From: Nocardia sp. CNY236
GTDB taxonomy: Bacteria; Actinomycetota; Actinomycetes; Mycobacteriales; Mycobacteriaceae
Direction of reading: 5' to 3'
Assembly: GCF_000482385.1 (NCBI RefSeq)
Contig: NZ_AXVD01000032.1
Location: 1-58,878, forward strand
DNA: 58,878 bases
Within the stretch, counting starts at the first letter, position 1. Every line of letters starts with the position of its first letter. Of this stretch, positions 50,872 to 58,878 are shown piece by piece. The translations under genes were made by a program, and so were the position numbers. The notes beneath the pieces are model-generated. The model saw nothing but the letters and a program-made list of their open reading frames with translations, had not been told where the DNA came from and did no database searches.

Positions 50872-51509
50872 CGGACTACCGCCAGGCTGAGCAGCCCGCA
50901 TCCATGTGCTCTTCCGCGCCCGATTCCGCCGGTGACGGCGTTGCGAAGCGCGTGGGAGTCGGTGATTGTGGCGATACCGTCGAAGCGGGTGACGGCGTGC
51001 CGGATGCGATCCCCCGGGGTGCTGGCGATGCGCTTCCCACGGGCATCGGGAAGGTCGAGCAAGGACACTGTATGCAAGTCCAGGCCACATCGTTGGGCGC
51101 GTTGTTGCCACCAAGTTTGGGCGTCTTCGCCTCGGAGCGCGACGAGCTTCCCGGCGCGTTCGGAGGTGCGGCCGAGTCGTTTGGAGGTGTTGGCGGCAAG
51201 ACGGTAACTGATTGTGTTTCCAGTGACGAGGCGGTCGAGTAGGGGCGTGAGCTCACGGGTGGCGGTGTCGCCGTAGGTTGGGGGAAGTTCGCTGAACTCG
51301 GGGTAATGGCGGCTTTGGACGAGTAGGTGTGTTCCGGTGCGGGTCTCGTCGATGCGATAGAGCAGACCTGATTCGGCACGAGGAGTCGGCCCGAGTTCGG
51401 TGGGCATCATCCGCATCAAGCGTTGATGGAGCCCGACGATGTTGTGCAGGTCACGGTGTACCGCTTTGTCGCGCAGGTTGAGTCTGATCCGGGTGAGCCA
51501 AATGGTCAT
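50868..51509 (-). CDS. cas6e: CRISPR RNA endoribonuclease Cas6e (CasE)
   Basis: A 213-residue enzyme that cuts pre-crRNA in the repeat hairpin. MTIWLTRIRLNLRDKAVHRD, LHNIVGLHQRLMRMMP with the likely catalytic His region, LLYRIDETRTGTHLLVQSR and the Gly-rich loop GGIGRGRAHGCGLLSLA at the C-terminus define the CasE family. ATG 51509 overlaps the cas5e stop by 4 bases. Confidence 0.93.
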   Translation of the reverse strand: MTIWLTRIRLNLRDKAVHRDLHNIVGLHQRLMRMMPTELGPTPRAESGLLYRIDETRTGTHLLVQSRHYPEFSELPPTYGDTATRELTPLLDRLVTGNTISYRLAANTSKRLGRTSERAGKLVALRGEDAQTWWQQRAQRCGLDLHTVSLLDLPDARGKRIASTPGDRIRHAVTRFDGIATITDSHALRNAVTGGIGRGRAHGCGLLSLAVVR

Positions 51510-52237
51510 GACACCCCCATGTAGGTCAGCAGCGCGGTCCGATACGAGCCCGGTGCGCGGTGCCACAAGTCGCCGGGGACACCGGTGAACCGTGCCACCG
51601 CCACGGAGCGTCGACGGTACCGGCGTTGAAGTGGATCGAAAGACTCAGGGATGTCGGCCAGTTCGGTGACGACCGCGTCGGCGGATGGGTCTTCGAGTAC
51701 GACGTCGATGCTCTCCTGCGGTGGATGGTTGATCGGCACCCGGCGACGGAGTTCCTCGAGCGGTTCCGTGACTCCTGTGCGCAGCAGGACGGGTTGGTCC
51801 GGTGGGCATGAACGCCGGCCTAGGTAGGGCTGCCAACGGGGCCGGGTCAACGCTTCGGCTAACGGGTGCACGATGTTGTCGGGGCCGGCGACCGCCACGG
51901 TGAACGCGGCGTCGGACAGGTAGTAACGGTGAGTGACTATCGTGCCTTTGCCGGGTGCACGTCGTTTGCCCTCAGCGGTGCGGGGGGTGAGTGTCGGGTC
52001 GCCGCCGCCGATGGTGTGGAAGTCGCGGATCATCACTCCGGGACGGTCGATACGGACGGTGATTTCCAATGGGTCGAACTCGACCAGCGATGCGCCGCGC
52101 TCGTAGCCTTGTGCAGCGGCGAACATGCCGATCAGTCCCGAGCGGGTGGGAAACGGTTGAGTGTCACGGCTGGTGAACGCCGAGTGCTCTCCCCAGCTCT
52201 GCAACGGTCCGGCAAGTCGCAGGATCAGAGCGGTCAC
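51506..52237 (-). CDS. cas5e: Cascade subunit Cas5e (CasD)
   Basis: A 243-residue Cas5: LILRLAGPLQSWGEHSAFT, RDTQPFPTRSGLIGMFAAAQ, VRIDRPGVMIRDFHTIGG, HRYYLSDAAFTVAVAG and RPYLGRRSCPP-like (QPYLGRRSCPPDQPVLL). It caps the 5-prime handle of the crRNA in Cascade. GTG 52237 overlaps the cas7e stop (GTGA). Confidence 0.93.
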   Translation of the reverse strand: MTALILRLAGPLQSWGEHSAFTSRDTQPFPTRSGLIGMFAAAQGYERGASLVEFDPLEITVRIDRPGVMIRDFHTIGGGDPTLTPRTAEGKRRAPGKGTIVTHRYYLSDAAFTVAVAGPDNIVHPLAEALTRPRWQPYLGRRSCPPDQPVLLRTGVTEPLEELRRRVPINHPPQESIDVVLEDPSADAVVTELADIPESFDPLQRRYRRRSVAVARFTGVPGDLWHRAPGSYRTALLTYMGVS

Positions 52238-53373
52238 TGCCGCTCCTGCCCGAACGCTGCCCCAACGGCCTGGTCGATCAGCTCGCGGAACGAGCCCTTG
52301 GCGGCGCCGAGGCCTTCGAGCTTGCTGGCGTCGATGTCGGCATATCCGTCCCACATGATGTCGTCGGCGCCCCACAGGCGGCGCATCTGTGTCGCATACA
52401 ACGACAAGTGCTCGCGGGAGCGCTTGGCGTAACCGGACTCATCGGCCCGGACCGGGGCTTCGAACGCGCCGGCGAAGGACACCGGCCGGTCCGAGCGCAC
52501 TGCGACGTGGATCAGATCCGGCAGCGTTTGCGCGGCGGTGGAGCGCTGCTTGCCAGTCGGCATCGATGTGGCGAAGGCACGCAGGAACTGCCGAACCAAC
52601 GTTTCGGCCATATCCGGGTCGGTCGCCCCTACATGGGTGTGCAGCGACCGGACATCGACGTTGGCGTATCGGTAGAACACCCCGGCGGAGAACTCGGCGC
52701 TATTCATATGCGCGCTTCCCTGTACCTCCGCCGGACTCCGGTCGTCGACCGCAGTGAAAAAGTCGATCTCGGGAGTGGTGGTGTGAGTGGTGAATGCGTG
52801 CGCCACCTGGACAGCGCCGTCGACATCGGCGCCGGGCAATTCGGCCAGCATCCGCCCGAACAGATGGATCGTTGCGTTGGTGGTGGCCAGGACTTGCGCG
52901 ACACGGTCCCAGGGCAACGCCGCAGTCGGTTTGGACTGTCCTACTTTGGCTTCGATAGCACCGCGATGCTGCTCGGCGAGATCGGCAAGCTCATCCAATG
53001 CGGCAGTCGGCAAGTAGAGCAACGCCGAACTGCGTCCCTCCTCGTCGGTTTTGAGGCCCTCCTTTTTCGGACTGGCCTTGACCGCGGATATCAGCACTTG
53101 GGCGCCAGCGGCATCGGCGAGATCCTTGGACCAGCCGCGCCGCTGCAAGCGTTCACTGACCTCCTGCGGGACATGCCGAGTTCGCATCGCTTCCTGACCC
53201 ACCGCGGCTTCGACCGCGTGCCGGGTCACCCGCTTCCAGGATTGGCTCGAGACGCGAGTGCGTTCGGTTCCGCCGTAAACCATCTGTTTCGGCGACCCGA
53301 GATCATCACGATTGATATTGCTGTACGGCAGGGATTGCAGTAAATGGACATCGATGATCAGCGGAGAGGTCAC
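52234..53373 (-). CDS. cas7e: Cascade backbone subunit Cas7e (CasC/Cse4)
   Basis: A 379-residue Cas7: IDVHLLQSLPYSNINRDDLG, SQSWKRVTRHAVEAAVG, DGAVQVAHAFTTHTTTPEID, FFTAVDD, MNSAEFSAGVFYRYANVDVR. Six copies coat the crRNA spacer in Cascade. GTG 53373 overlaps the cse2 stop (GTGA). Confidence 0.94.
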   Translation of the reverse strand: MTSPLIIDVHLLQSLPYSNINRDDLGSPKQMVYGGTERTRVSSQSWKRVTRHAVEAAVGQEAMRTRHVPQEVSERLQRRGWSKDLADAAGAQVLISAVKASPKKEGLKTDEEGRSSALLYLPTAALDELADLAEQHRGAIEAKVGQSKPTAALPWDRVAQVLATTNATIHLFGRMLAELPGADVDGAVQVAHAFTTHTTTPEIDFFTAVDDRSPAEVQGSAHMNSAEFSAGVFYRYANVDVRSLHTHVGATDPDMAETLVRQFLRAFATSMPTGKQRSTAAQTLPDLIHVAVRSDRPVSFAGAFEAPVRADESGYAKRSREHLSLYATQMRRLWGADDIMWDGYADIDASKLEGLGAAKGSFRELIDQAVGAAFGQERQ

Positions 53374-54011
53374 GAGGGTTCACTTTCGGAGTCGGAGTCG
53401 GAGTCGGAGCCGGTGGTGGAGTTCTTTTTCGCCCGTTCAATAGCGTCGATGGTGCGGTAATAGTCCTGCAGCCAACGTTTGACGATCCCGTCGCGGTCGC
53501 GTGGCCAGCACGCGAGATCGACCAATAGCTGTGACCAATTCACCGGGACGAGCTCGGCCCGAAGATGCATGATCACACGAGGTAGATGACGATGAACACC
53601 GTCAACAGGCTGACGGCACAAAACATGCAACCGGCTTTCGGTCGTACCGGGGTTGAGAATTCCCTCCCCAACAGCCCGTCCAAGGGTGGCGCCGAGCGTC
53701 TCACGTCGCCTCACGAGGCCGTGTTGAGGAGGGCTGGTCTTGTCGGCGTCAGCGTCGAGTGCGGCGCGTGGTTGCGCCGCCATCATGGCTGCGATGGCGT
53801 AAAACGCTCGCTCGCTGGCGGGTTCATCGCTGCGGCGGACGAATCGTGCAACCACAGCGTGGGCTCTCGAGGTATGGATGTCTTCGGGGGATCGACCCAA
53901 CGCGCGACGTAGTCCGGCGCGGTCGCCGGGGTTCGAGAGGATTCTCTTCTCGGTCCACCCGACAAAAGCTTCGGCGCGCGCCGGGAGACCAAATCGTTTG
54001 GTAGTGGCCAC
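53370..54011 (-). CDS. cse2: Cascade small subunit Cse2 (CasB)
   Basis: A 213-residue helical protein: AFVGWTEKRILSNPGDRAGL, RRALGRSPEDIHTSRAHAVV, RAFYAIAAMMAAQPRAALDA, ESRLHVLCRQPVDGVHRHLP, LLVDLACWPRDRDGIVKRWL and QDYYRTIDA. GTG 54011 is preceded by AGGAGAAATAG. The C-terminus is a Ser/Asp/Glu repeat (SDSDSDSESEPS). It stabilises the target R-loop in Cascade. Confidence 0.92.
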   Translation of the reverse strand: MATTKRFGLPARAEAFVGWTEKRILSNPGDRAGLRRALGRSPEDIHTSRAHAVVARFVRRSDEPASERAFYAIAAMMAAQPRAALDADADKTSPPQHGLVRRRETLGATLGRAVGEGILNPGTTESRLHVLCRQPVDGVHRHLPRVIMHLRAELVPVNWSQLLVDLACWPRDRDGIVKRWLQDYYRTIDAIERAKKNSTTGSDSDSDSESEPS

Positions 54012-54067
54012 CTATTTCTCCTGAAAGGTGTTCGGGTTCTGCGCAGCCCGGTCGATCTGTCTACGGG

Positions 54068-55540
54068 CTACTTCGATTGCACGACGAATTCGAGGGCGGG
54101 GCCGGCGTTGTCGGTCACTGCGTCGAAAGCATCAAGAGCGAGGCGGACGAACGGGCGGACCGATGAAGTGACCGTCGCCTGGGAGGCCTGAGCCCAGAAC
54201 TCGCGCTCTGCCGCTGGCCAGTACCGAGCGGCGGCCAACTCGGGCCATGGTCCATCGGGCACCTTCGTCGTGTCCGGGCCGTCGTTGCCGGGACTGTTCA
54301 CCGCGACCCACGCATTACGCAATGCCGTTGTCATACGCCATGCCGCCTGTTCGGCGGCCTCACGTATGCGACTCACCTGGGCTGCGGCCTCGACATCGTC
54401 GAGTAGCCCCAGGACCGGCGGCGTCGAGGCCGAATACCACTGCCGATCGTTGACCTGGGACCGGTCCTGGTCGAAACCGAACGCCTGCACCCGAAGCCGC
54501 GACAGAACCGTCACGTCGAAGTGCATGGCGCCCTCGAACACTTGCGGCTGCTGCCGATGCTCGATCCCGACGTTGTGCAGGAGCAGCCCGTCCAGGTCCC
54601 GCCATAGCGCCCGGCTCGCATCTGCCGGCCGCGCATACTGCTCACCCTTTTTCGAGGTCTGATAGATCGCGAAGGGGTCTTTCATCGGCGGATGTGGATG
54701 CCGCCATGCCCAGGTCGAATAGGCATCGATCACCGCGGTCTTGTCCTCGGACGGCACCAGCAGGATGCCATGGCGGAACCGGCCGGCCAGACGCCACCCA
54801 ACATCCCCGCCCTCGGGCGGCACGGACAGCGGATCGTGCAGGGTTTCGGCTTCCCACACGGCTACCCCGCTACCACCGGAGCCGACAGGGGCCGGGATGC
54901 CTGCAACCAAGGACTCGAACAAGTTCGTTCCAGTCGGGTGATACGACACCAGACCGCGAGCCGGACCCGAGGTCATATTTGCCTCCGACCTGCCCTCGAC
55001 CGTACGGGTCGTGCAACGTCCCGGCGCGCCGTAGTAGAGCTGAGCGACCAGGTGCAACACAGCGTCCTCCACCGGGACGGGTACCGGCAGCTTGTCGTGA
55101 TGATGGCTCATCCATGGCTGGTTGTTGCCCGACGGCCGCCCGAACACGAGTTTGTTCAAACCACTAGGAGCCGAGCAGTCCTGGGACAACCGAGGATCCT
55201 GAAGAAATGGACGCTCCGGGTGGAACAGGAAGAACCGCTCGGAGTACTCGTCGAAATAGTCTTCGACCCGTTCGAGATCGAAATGCCCCTGCGCGAAGAC
55301 GTCGTTGCGCCGCGCGAACCACCGCGATGCTTTGCCAGGGGTATCCAGACCGGTGATGCGGGCAGCCATTACCGTCAGGATCCGCCGTAGCCCTGCCGCT
55401 GCCGGGGGCAAACCAACTGCGAGGTCGGAGATCTTGTGCGCCCGCGTGAACAGCTCCCGGAGCCCGACAGTGTCGAGGCCATCGTCGTCCTGGACCGGGA
55501 TGTGCTTCAGTACCCGTAGGTCGATAGCCTTCAAAGCCAT
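54068..55540 (-). CDS. cse1: Cascade large subunit Cse1 (Cas8e/CasA)
   Basis: A 490-residue protein: FTRAHKISDLAVGLPPAAAG, YFDEYSERFFLFHPERPFLQ, KLVFGRPSGNNQPWMSHHHD, AQLYYGAPGRC and LLDDVEAAAQVSRIREAAEQ. It recognises the PAM and recruits Cas3. ATG 55540 has no strong ribosome site. A 257-base gap separates it from cas3, so the Cascade genes may have their own promoter there. Confidence 0.92.
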   Translation of the reverse strand: MALKAIDLRVLKHIPVQDDDGLDTVGLRELFTRAHKISDLAVGLPPAAAGLRRILTVMAARITGLDTPGKASRWFARRNDVFAQGHFDLERVEDYFDEYSERFFLFHPERPFLQDPRLSQDCSAPSGLNKLVFGRPSGNNQPWMSHHHDKLPVPVPVEDAVLHLVAQLYYGAPGRCTTRTVEGRSEANMTSGPARGLVSYHPTGTNLFESLVAGIPAPVGSGGSGVAVWEAETLHDPLSVPPEGGDVGWRLAGRFRHGILLVPSEDKTAVIDAYSTWAWRHPHPPMKDPFAIYQTSKKGEQYARPADASRALWRDLDGLLLHNVGIEHRQQPQVFEGAMHFDVTVLSRLRVQAFGFDQDRSQVNDRQWYSASTPPVLGLLDDVEAAAQVSRIREAAEQAAWRMTTALRNAWVAVNSPGNDGPDTTKVPDGPWPELAAARYWPAAEREFWAQASQATVTSSVRPFVRLALDAFDAVTDNAGPALEFVVQSK

Positions 55541-55797
55541 GTAGCACTAGCCCAATCGGGACGGGGGAGTGGGCGGCGACCATCCCTCTGTGAGCACAGG
55601 CTGGCTCGTGCAATCTGTAGAGCAAACATGTCGAATTTCTCTCCTCATGTCAGTGGAATTGGGTGAAACGCAGACGGCTCGGCCCTACCACGGCGAGAAC
55701 CGCGAGGATCCGGACAGTTCACCGCAGCTGGCGTGTGCTGCCGCTACATACTGGTGGTTGTGGTGACGCCCCAGGCCAGTCATACAATGCTGTAGAG
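55541..55797 (-). promoter_or_regulatory. Gap between cas3 and cse1, probable Cascade promoter region
   Basis: This 257-base non-coding gap is the largest within an otherwise overlapping cas operon. No gene is apparent. It could hold a promoter for cse1 through cas2, separate from cas3. No clear -10 or -35 or repressor site was identified. Confidence 0.4.
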
Positions 55798-58512
55798 CTA
55801 CTTTTCGCGTCGATACAACCCGACGTCGGGGTCGAGTTCGCAAACCCGGTGGCCGAGTTCGGCTTGTCCTGGCACACCAGGCAGTTCGGTGAGAACGATC
55901 AGCTTCCTCAGGTATGGGTTGGTGCTCCATTCGCGTGGCGGTTGCTGCTCAGGGGTGACATCGGATACCCAGGTACCAGGAACCGGAATCGACTTGCGCA
56001 GAACTGTTTCGACTTGCCGCTTGGTGAAGCGTTGCCGCGGGCCGGCTCCTCGTTCTGGCAATGGGATCGTGTGCTGGCGGTCGAGCCATCGCTGTCCGCC
56101 GCTGTCCGCAAAGCACCAGACGACCTGCCCAGAATCGGCGCCCAGACGAGTGCTGAACAGAGCATTGTCGAGGTCGCGATCGGTAAGTGGAAACAGATCG
56201 ATCAGGTCGTCGGGTCCCGGTATGGAAACCATGTCGGCGAGACCGCGTTCCACCTGTGCGTTGGCGATACGTTCGATATCGTCATCGGCCATGGTTCCGT
56301 CGGCGAACGTTTCGTCGTAGACCTGCTCCATCAGCGGCTGCACCGCAGAAGGGACCGCGACCGGTTTACCGTCGAGCGCGACCAGCGCCTCATAGGTGCG
56401 GCGCAGCAATGCCTCGGAGTAGTACCGCCACGACATCGGACCGGTGAAACCGACGTCGCCTTGTTGCGGTGTCAGGACCACGAGTCTCGGCGTCGCCGCC
56501 CATGCGGGTCGCTGCGCGCGATTGTGCCGGTGGCCCCTGCCCGCACGTTGCAACAGCAGTGCCAGCGGGGCGATGTCGCTGACGATGAGGTCCAGGTCGA
56601 TGTCAATCGACTGTTCGATCACCGCTGTCGCGACGACGATCCCGCGTGGTCGGGGTCCATTCTTGCCATAGGCGGCAACTACTTGATCGGTGATCTCGTC
56701 ACGCCGGTCAGCGGGAAACCGCGAATGCAGCAGCATCAGTTTCGGCGCCACGGTGTCGCGCACGGTCTCGGCGAGCCAGGTGGAAAGATCTCGATATACC
56801 TGCTGCGCTTCGGCAACGGTATTGCAGACGATTCCCACGCAACCAGAATCCGTTTCGAGCACTGGGGTCAGCAGTTCACACAGCACCGGCATCCGCTCCG
56901 GTGATCTTTCTCGGCCCAGGCCCACCACACGTAGGTCGATATCCAGGTCGAAGGCACGACTCGAGGTTCGGTGGGTCTCCACTGAACCTTCATTCCCGTC
57001 CGCGAACAGCCAACCCGGGTAGAAGAAGTCGAACTCGCCACGCAGACCGACACCCGCACCAGACAGATACGCCTGGACCAAGTGCTGCGCAACACGTTTG
57101 GGTACAGTGGCCGATAATAGGACAACCGGCACACCAATTCTGCCGAGCCAGGTCAACAATCCGCACAACAGTCGCTGCATGTACGCGTCGTAGGCGTGAA
57201 CCTCATCGACCACCAACACCTTGCCGGCCAAACCCAGCATTCGCACCATGTTGTGCCGGCCTCGAACCCCCGCCATCAATGCCTGGTCGATGGTCGCCGC
57301 AGCCCACGGCGCCAACAAACCCCGCTTCGCACCCAACAACCATTCGGTGATCTCCACACTCGCCCGGATCGCCGCCGCCCGTCCAGCGTCCTGCTCCGTA
57401 ACCACCTCTCCGTCGCCTGGAAGGTAGGCAGCATTGAGCCAAGACGTGCTGTGGAGCAACGCCAAAAGCGCAGAACCCGCAATCCGGCGGACACCATAGT
57501 CGGACAACCGCCTGTACATCTGATTCACCGTCGACATCGTCGGTAGACTGAACAAGATCCCTGGCGCACCCGCTGAGGCACCCAGCAACCGAGCCCCCGT
57601 CAATGCCGCCTCGGTCTTGCCCTCACCTGGGGGAGCAGGAATCAACAACAACCCCGGACCGCCGGTGAGCAGGCCCGGCAGATTCGCCTCGATCGATGCC
57701 TGCAGATCGTTGGGTGCAAACCCGTGCTCCTCGACGAAATCACCCGGCTGCAACACCAGCCGACTCAACCCGGCCTCACACAACAGCCCCGGCGCCTGCC
57801 GCACCGAACTGCTGTAGTGCTCGAGCAACGACGTCGAGCCGCCATCCGCGGGCCTGCGCGTCAACTGTGCTTCGATGAAGCCCACTTGGCTCACCAGCCA
57901 GTCCGCCAGGATCACCACACCTGAAGCCAACGCGGCAGCATCCGCATCGAGATACTCGATCGGTGAGGGCGACCCGACAATCCGATACACGACCCGCACC
58001 AGATTGCGCCGCTCGCTTTCCCACCGCCCGGCGCCGAGCTCCGGCACCACCCTCAACGGATCGGCGTTCCGCGGATCCATCCCGAAAAAGCAGCCATGAT
58101 GGCCGCCCAGCAACTGGGCGACCGACCGCGCCACAGCATGCTGGAAACCCAACTCGACCAATGCTGAAGGCAACCAGACATGCACGGCGAAATCATGTCC
58201 GCAGCGCCCACCGGAGCTGGCCGGATAGTCGCGCGCAGCCGCGAACGCCGCCCCGTCCTGCTCCTGGAACGACGCCATCACCTTACCGATGTCGTGCAGC
58301 GCGGCCCAGAACACGACCATCTGCCTCGCGTGGGTTTCGTCGGTGCCCATCCCCTGAGCAAGGAACCGGCGAAACCCCGCCGACAGATATAGGTCCCACA
58401 CTGCTCCGGCGGCCGCACCTGCGTCCAGCAGATGACACACCACCGGATATGGCGCTGTCAGGCCGCGAGACTTGCCCCACAACCCGAGATCGACCTCCAA
58501 CTCGTGTCCCAC
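55798..58512 (-). CDS. cas3: CRISPR-associated helicase-nuclease Cas3, type I-E
   Basis: A 904-residue fusion. The HD nuclease domain has PYPVVCHLLDAGAAAGAVWD, VVFWAALHDIGKVMASFQEQ and LGGHHGCFFG; the helicase has Walker A IPAPPGEGKTEAAL, the DEVH box VLVVDEVHAYDAYMQRLL, VVLLSATVPK, VIEQSIDIDLDLIVSD and LQRAGRGHRHNRA. GTG 58512 is chosen because AGGAG lies 5 bases upstream; a TTG six codons earlier has none. Cas3 degrades target DNA after Cascade binding. It is first in the cas operon; an IS21-type element begins close upstream. Confidence 0.94.
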   Translation of the reverse strand: MGHELEVDLGLWGKSRGLTAPYPVVCHLLDAGAAAGAVWDLYLSAGFRRFLAQGMGTDETHARQMVVFWAALHDIGKVMASFQEQDGAAFAAARDYPASSGGRCGHDFAVHVWLPSALVELGFQHAVARSVAQLLGGHHGCFFGMDPRNADPLRVVPELGAGRWESERRNLVRVVYRIVGSPSPIEYLDADAAALASGVVILADWLVSQVGFIEAQLTRRPADGGSTSLLEHYSSSVRQAPGLLCEAGLSRLVLQPGDFVEEHGFAPNDLQASIEANLPGLLTGGPGLLLIPAPPGEGKTEAALTGARLLGASAGAPGILFSLPTMSTVNQMYRRLSDYGVRRIAGSALLALLHSTSWLNAAYLPGDGEVVTEQDAGRAAAIRASVEITEWLLGAKRGLLAPWAAATIDQALMAGVRGRHNMVRMLGLAGKVLVVDEVHAYDAYMQRLLCGLLTWLGRIGVPVVLLSATVPKRVAQHLVQAYLSGAGVGLRGEFDFFYPGWLFADGNEGSVETHRTSSRAFDLDIDLRVVGLGRERSPERMPVLCELLTPVLETDSGCVGIVCNTVAEAQQVYRDLSTWLAETVRDTVAPKLMLLHSRFPADRRDEITDQVVAAYGKNGPRPRGIVVATAVIEQSIDIDLDLIVSDIAPLALLLQRAGRGHRHNRAQRPAWAATPRLVVLTPQQGDVGFTGPMSWRYYSEALLRRTYEALVALDGKPVAVPSAVQPLMEQVYDETFADGTMADDDIERIANAQVERGLADMVSIPGPDDLIDLFPLTDRDLDNALFSTRLGADSGQVVWCFADSGGQRWLDRQHTIPLPERGAGPRQRFTKRQVETVLRKSIPVPGTWVSDVTPEQQPPREWSTNPYLRKLIVLTELPGVPGQAELGHRVCELDPDVGLYRREK

Positions 58513-58561
58513 GATGCTCCTGTTCCCCAAGCGATCTCATCGAACCGCTGTCGCATCCGGC

Positions 58562-58599
58562 TGAATACTGACCCTCTGGTTCCGGGTGAATATTGACCC
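58562..58599. repeat. IS21-type terminal direct repeats
   Basis: TGAATACTGACCC (58562-58574) and TGAATATTGACCC (58587-58599) differ at one base and are 25 bases apart. Multiple such repeats near the ends are typical of IS21-family elements and bind the transposase. The outer tip may be near TGTCGCATCC at about 58548. Confidence 0.65.
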
Positions 58600-58618
58600 A
58601 CCCGTGAACGATCATGAG

Positions 58619-58878
58619 GTGTTGAACGTGGAGGACTGGGCGGAGATCCGCCGGTTGCATCGCTCGGAGGGTATGGCGATCCGGGCGATAGCTCGCCGGT
58701 TGAAGATCTCGAAGAACACGGTGAAGAAGGCGCTGGCGGCGCATGAGCCGCCGCGATATCGGCGCAAGCCGAAGGGTTCGGTGGTCGATGAGTTCGAGCC
58801 GGCGATCCGGGAGTTGCTGGCGGAGTTTCCCGATATGCCGACGACGGTGATCATGGAGCGGGTCGGCTGGCAACGGGG
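58619..58878 (+). CDS. istA: IS21-family transposase IstA, N-terminal part (runs off window)
   Basis: Eighty-six residues before the window ends: NVEDWAEIRRLHRSEGMAIR, AIARRLKISKNTVKKALAAH, PPRYRRKPKGSVVDEFEPAI, RELLAEFPDMPTTVIMERVG. The HTH near residues 20-40 and the PPxYxR linker are typical of IstA. GTG 58619 gives the usual MLNVEDW start; GTG 58604 is possible. The DDE catalytic domain and istB would lie to the right. Confidence 0.88.
   Translation, partial: MLNVEDWAEIRRLHRSEGMAIRAIARRLKISKNTVKKALAAHEPPRYRRKPKGSVVDEFEPAIRELLAEFPDMPTTVIMERVGWQR

Noticed and set aside
55663..56904. Plus-strand open frame of 413 codons
   Set aside because: Antisense to the end of cas3, which has clear helicase motifs.

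Overview
The window is high-GC actinobacterial DNA and most resembles Nocardia or a close mycolic-acid relative. Pointers are a mycobacterial-type (TIGR00027-like) methyltransferase, a PapA5-like acyltransferase, an lpqS-cysK2-MFS-mmcO copper locus matching the RicR regulon of Mycobacterium tuberculosis, XRE-DUF5753/DUF397 pairs, an ECF42-type sigma factor with its YCII partner, and pervasive GTG starts and 4-nt ATGA/GTGA overlaps. Names rest on motif and family recognition by eye; no database search was run.

Layout. 0-5.4 kb: two SAM methyltransferases, a TetR regulator, a PapA5-like acyltransferase and an SDR oxidoreductase. 5.4-13.8 kb: a PTS locus with HPr, 1-phosphofructokinase, a DeoR/FruR regulator, Enzyme I, a small DUF4254-like protein, a mannitol-type EIICBA, a divergent zinc polyol dehydrogenase and a HAD phosphatase gene broken by deletion of its cap. 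13.8-19.3 kb: a TetR gene with a perfect 34-bp palindrome, a membrane protein, an MMPL transporter remnant cut by an IS5-family element, and a DHA2 efflux pump with a divergent TetR. 19.5-21.2 kb: remnants of sugar-nucleotide genes. 21.3-29.2 kb: copper-response locus (MFS, CysK2, LpqS-like, multicopper oxidase, small His-rich membrane protein, P-type ATPase) with RicR/CsoR-like operators. 29.3-31.7 kb: type II thioesterase, a small KOW-domain protein, and an ArsR/SDR divergent pair. 31.9-38.4 kb: a ChvE-GguA-GguB-type sugar ABC importer, a ROK repressor and a ROK sugar kinase. 38.7-44.4 kb: YCII plus ECF42 sigma factor, a transposase remnant, a membrane-anchored serine hydrolase with an overlapping two-component system, a lone ThrRS anticodon-binding domain and a PqqD-like remnant.

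44.4-48.7 kb is accessory: an orphan DGQHR (DndB-like) protein, a tightly overlapping operon of five small uncharacterised genes, and a divergent XRE-DUF397 pair. 49.2-58.5 kb is a complete type I-E CRISPR-Cas system (cas3, cse1, cse2, cas7, cas5, cas6e, cas1, cas2), all on the minus strand, followed by a five-repeat array. An IS21-family element begins just upstream of cas3 and runs off the window.

The least explained parts are the small-gene operon with the orphan DndB-like protein beside CRISPR-Cas, a CRISPR repeat that has lost exactly its palindromic stem, the stand-alone KOW and ThrRS domains, and the DUF4254-like gene inside the PTS locus.
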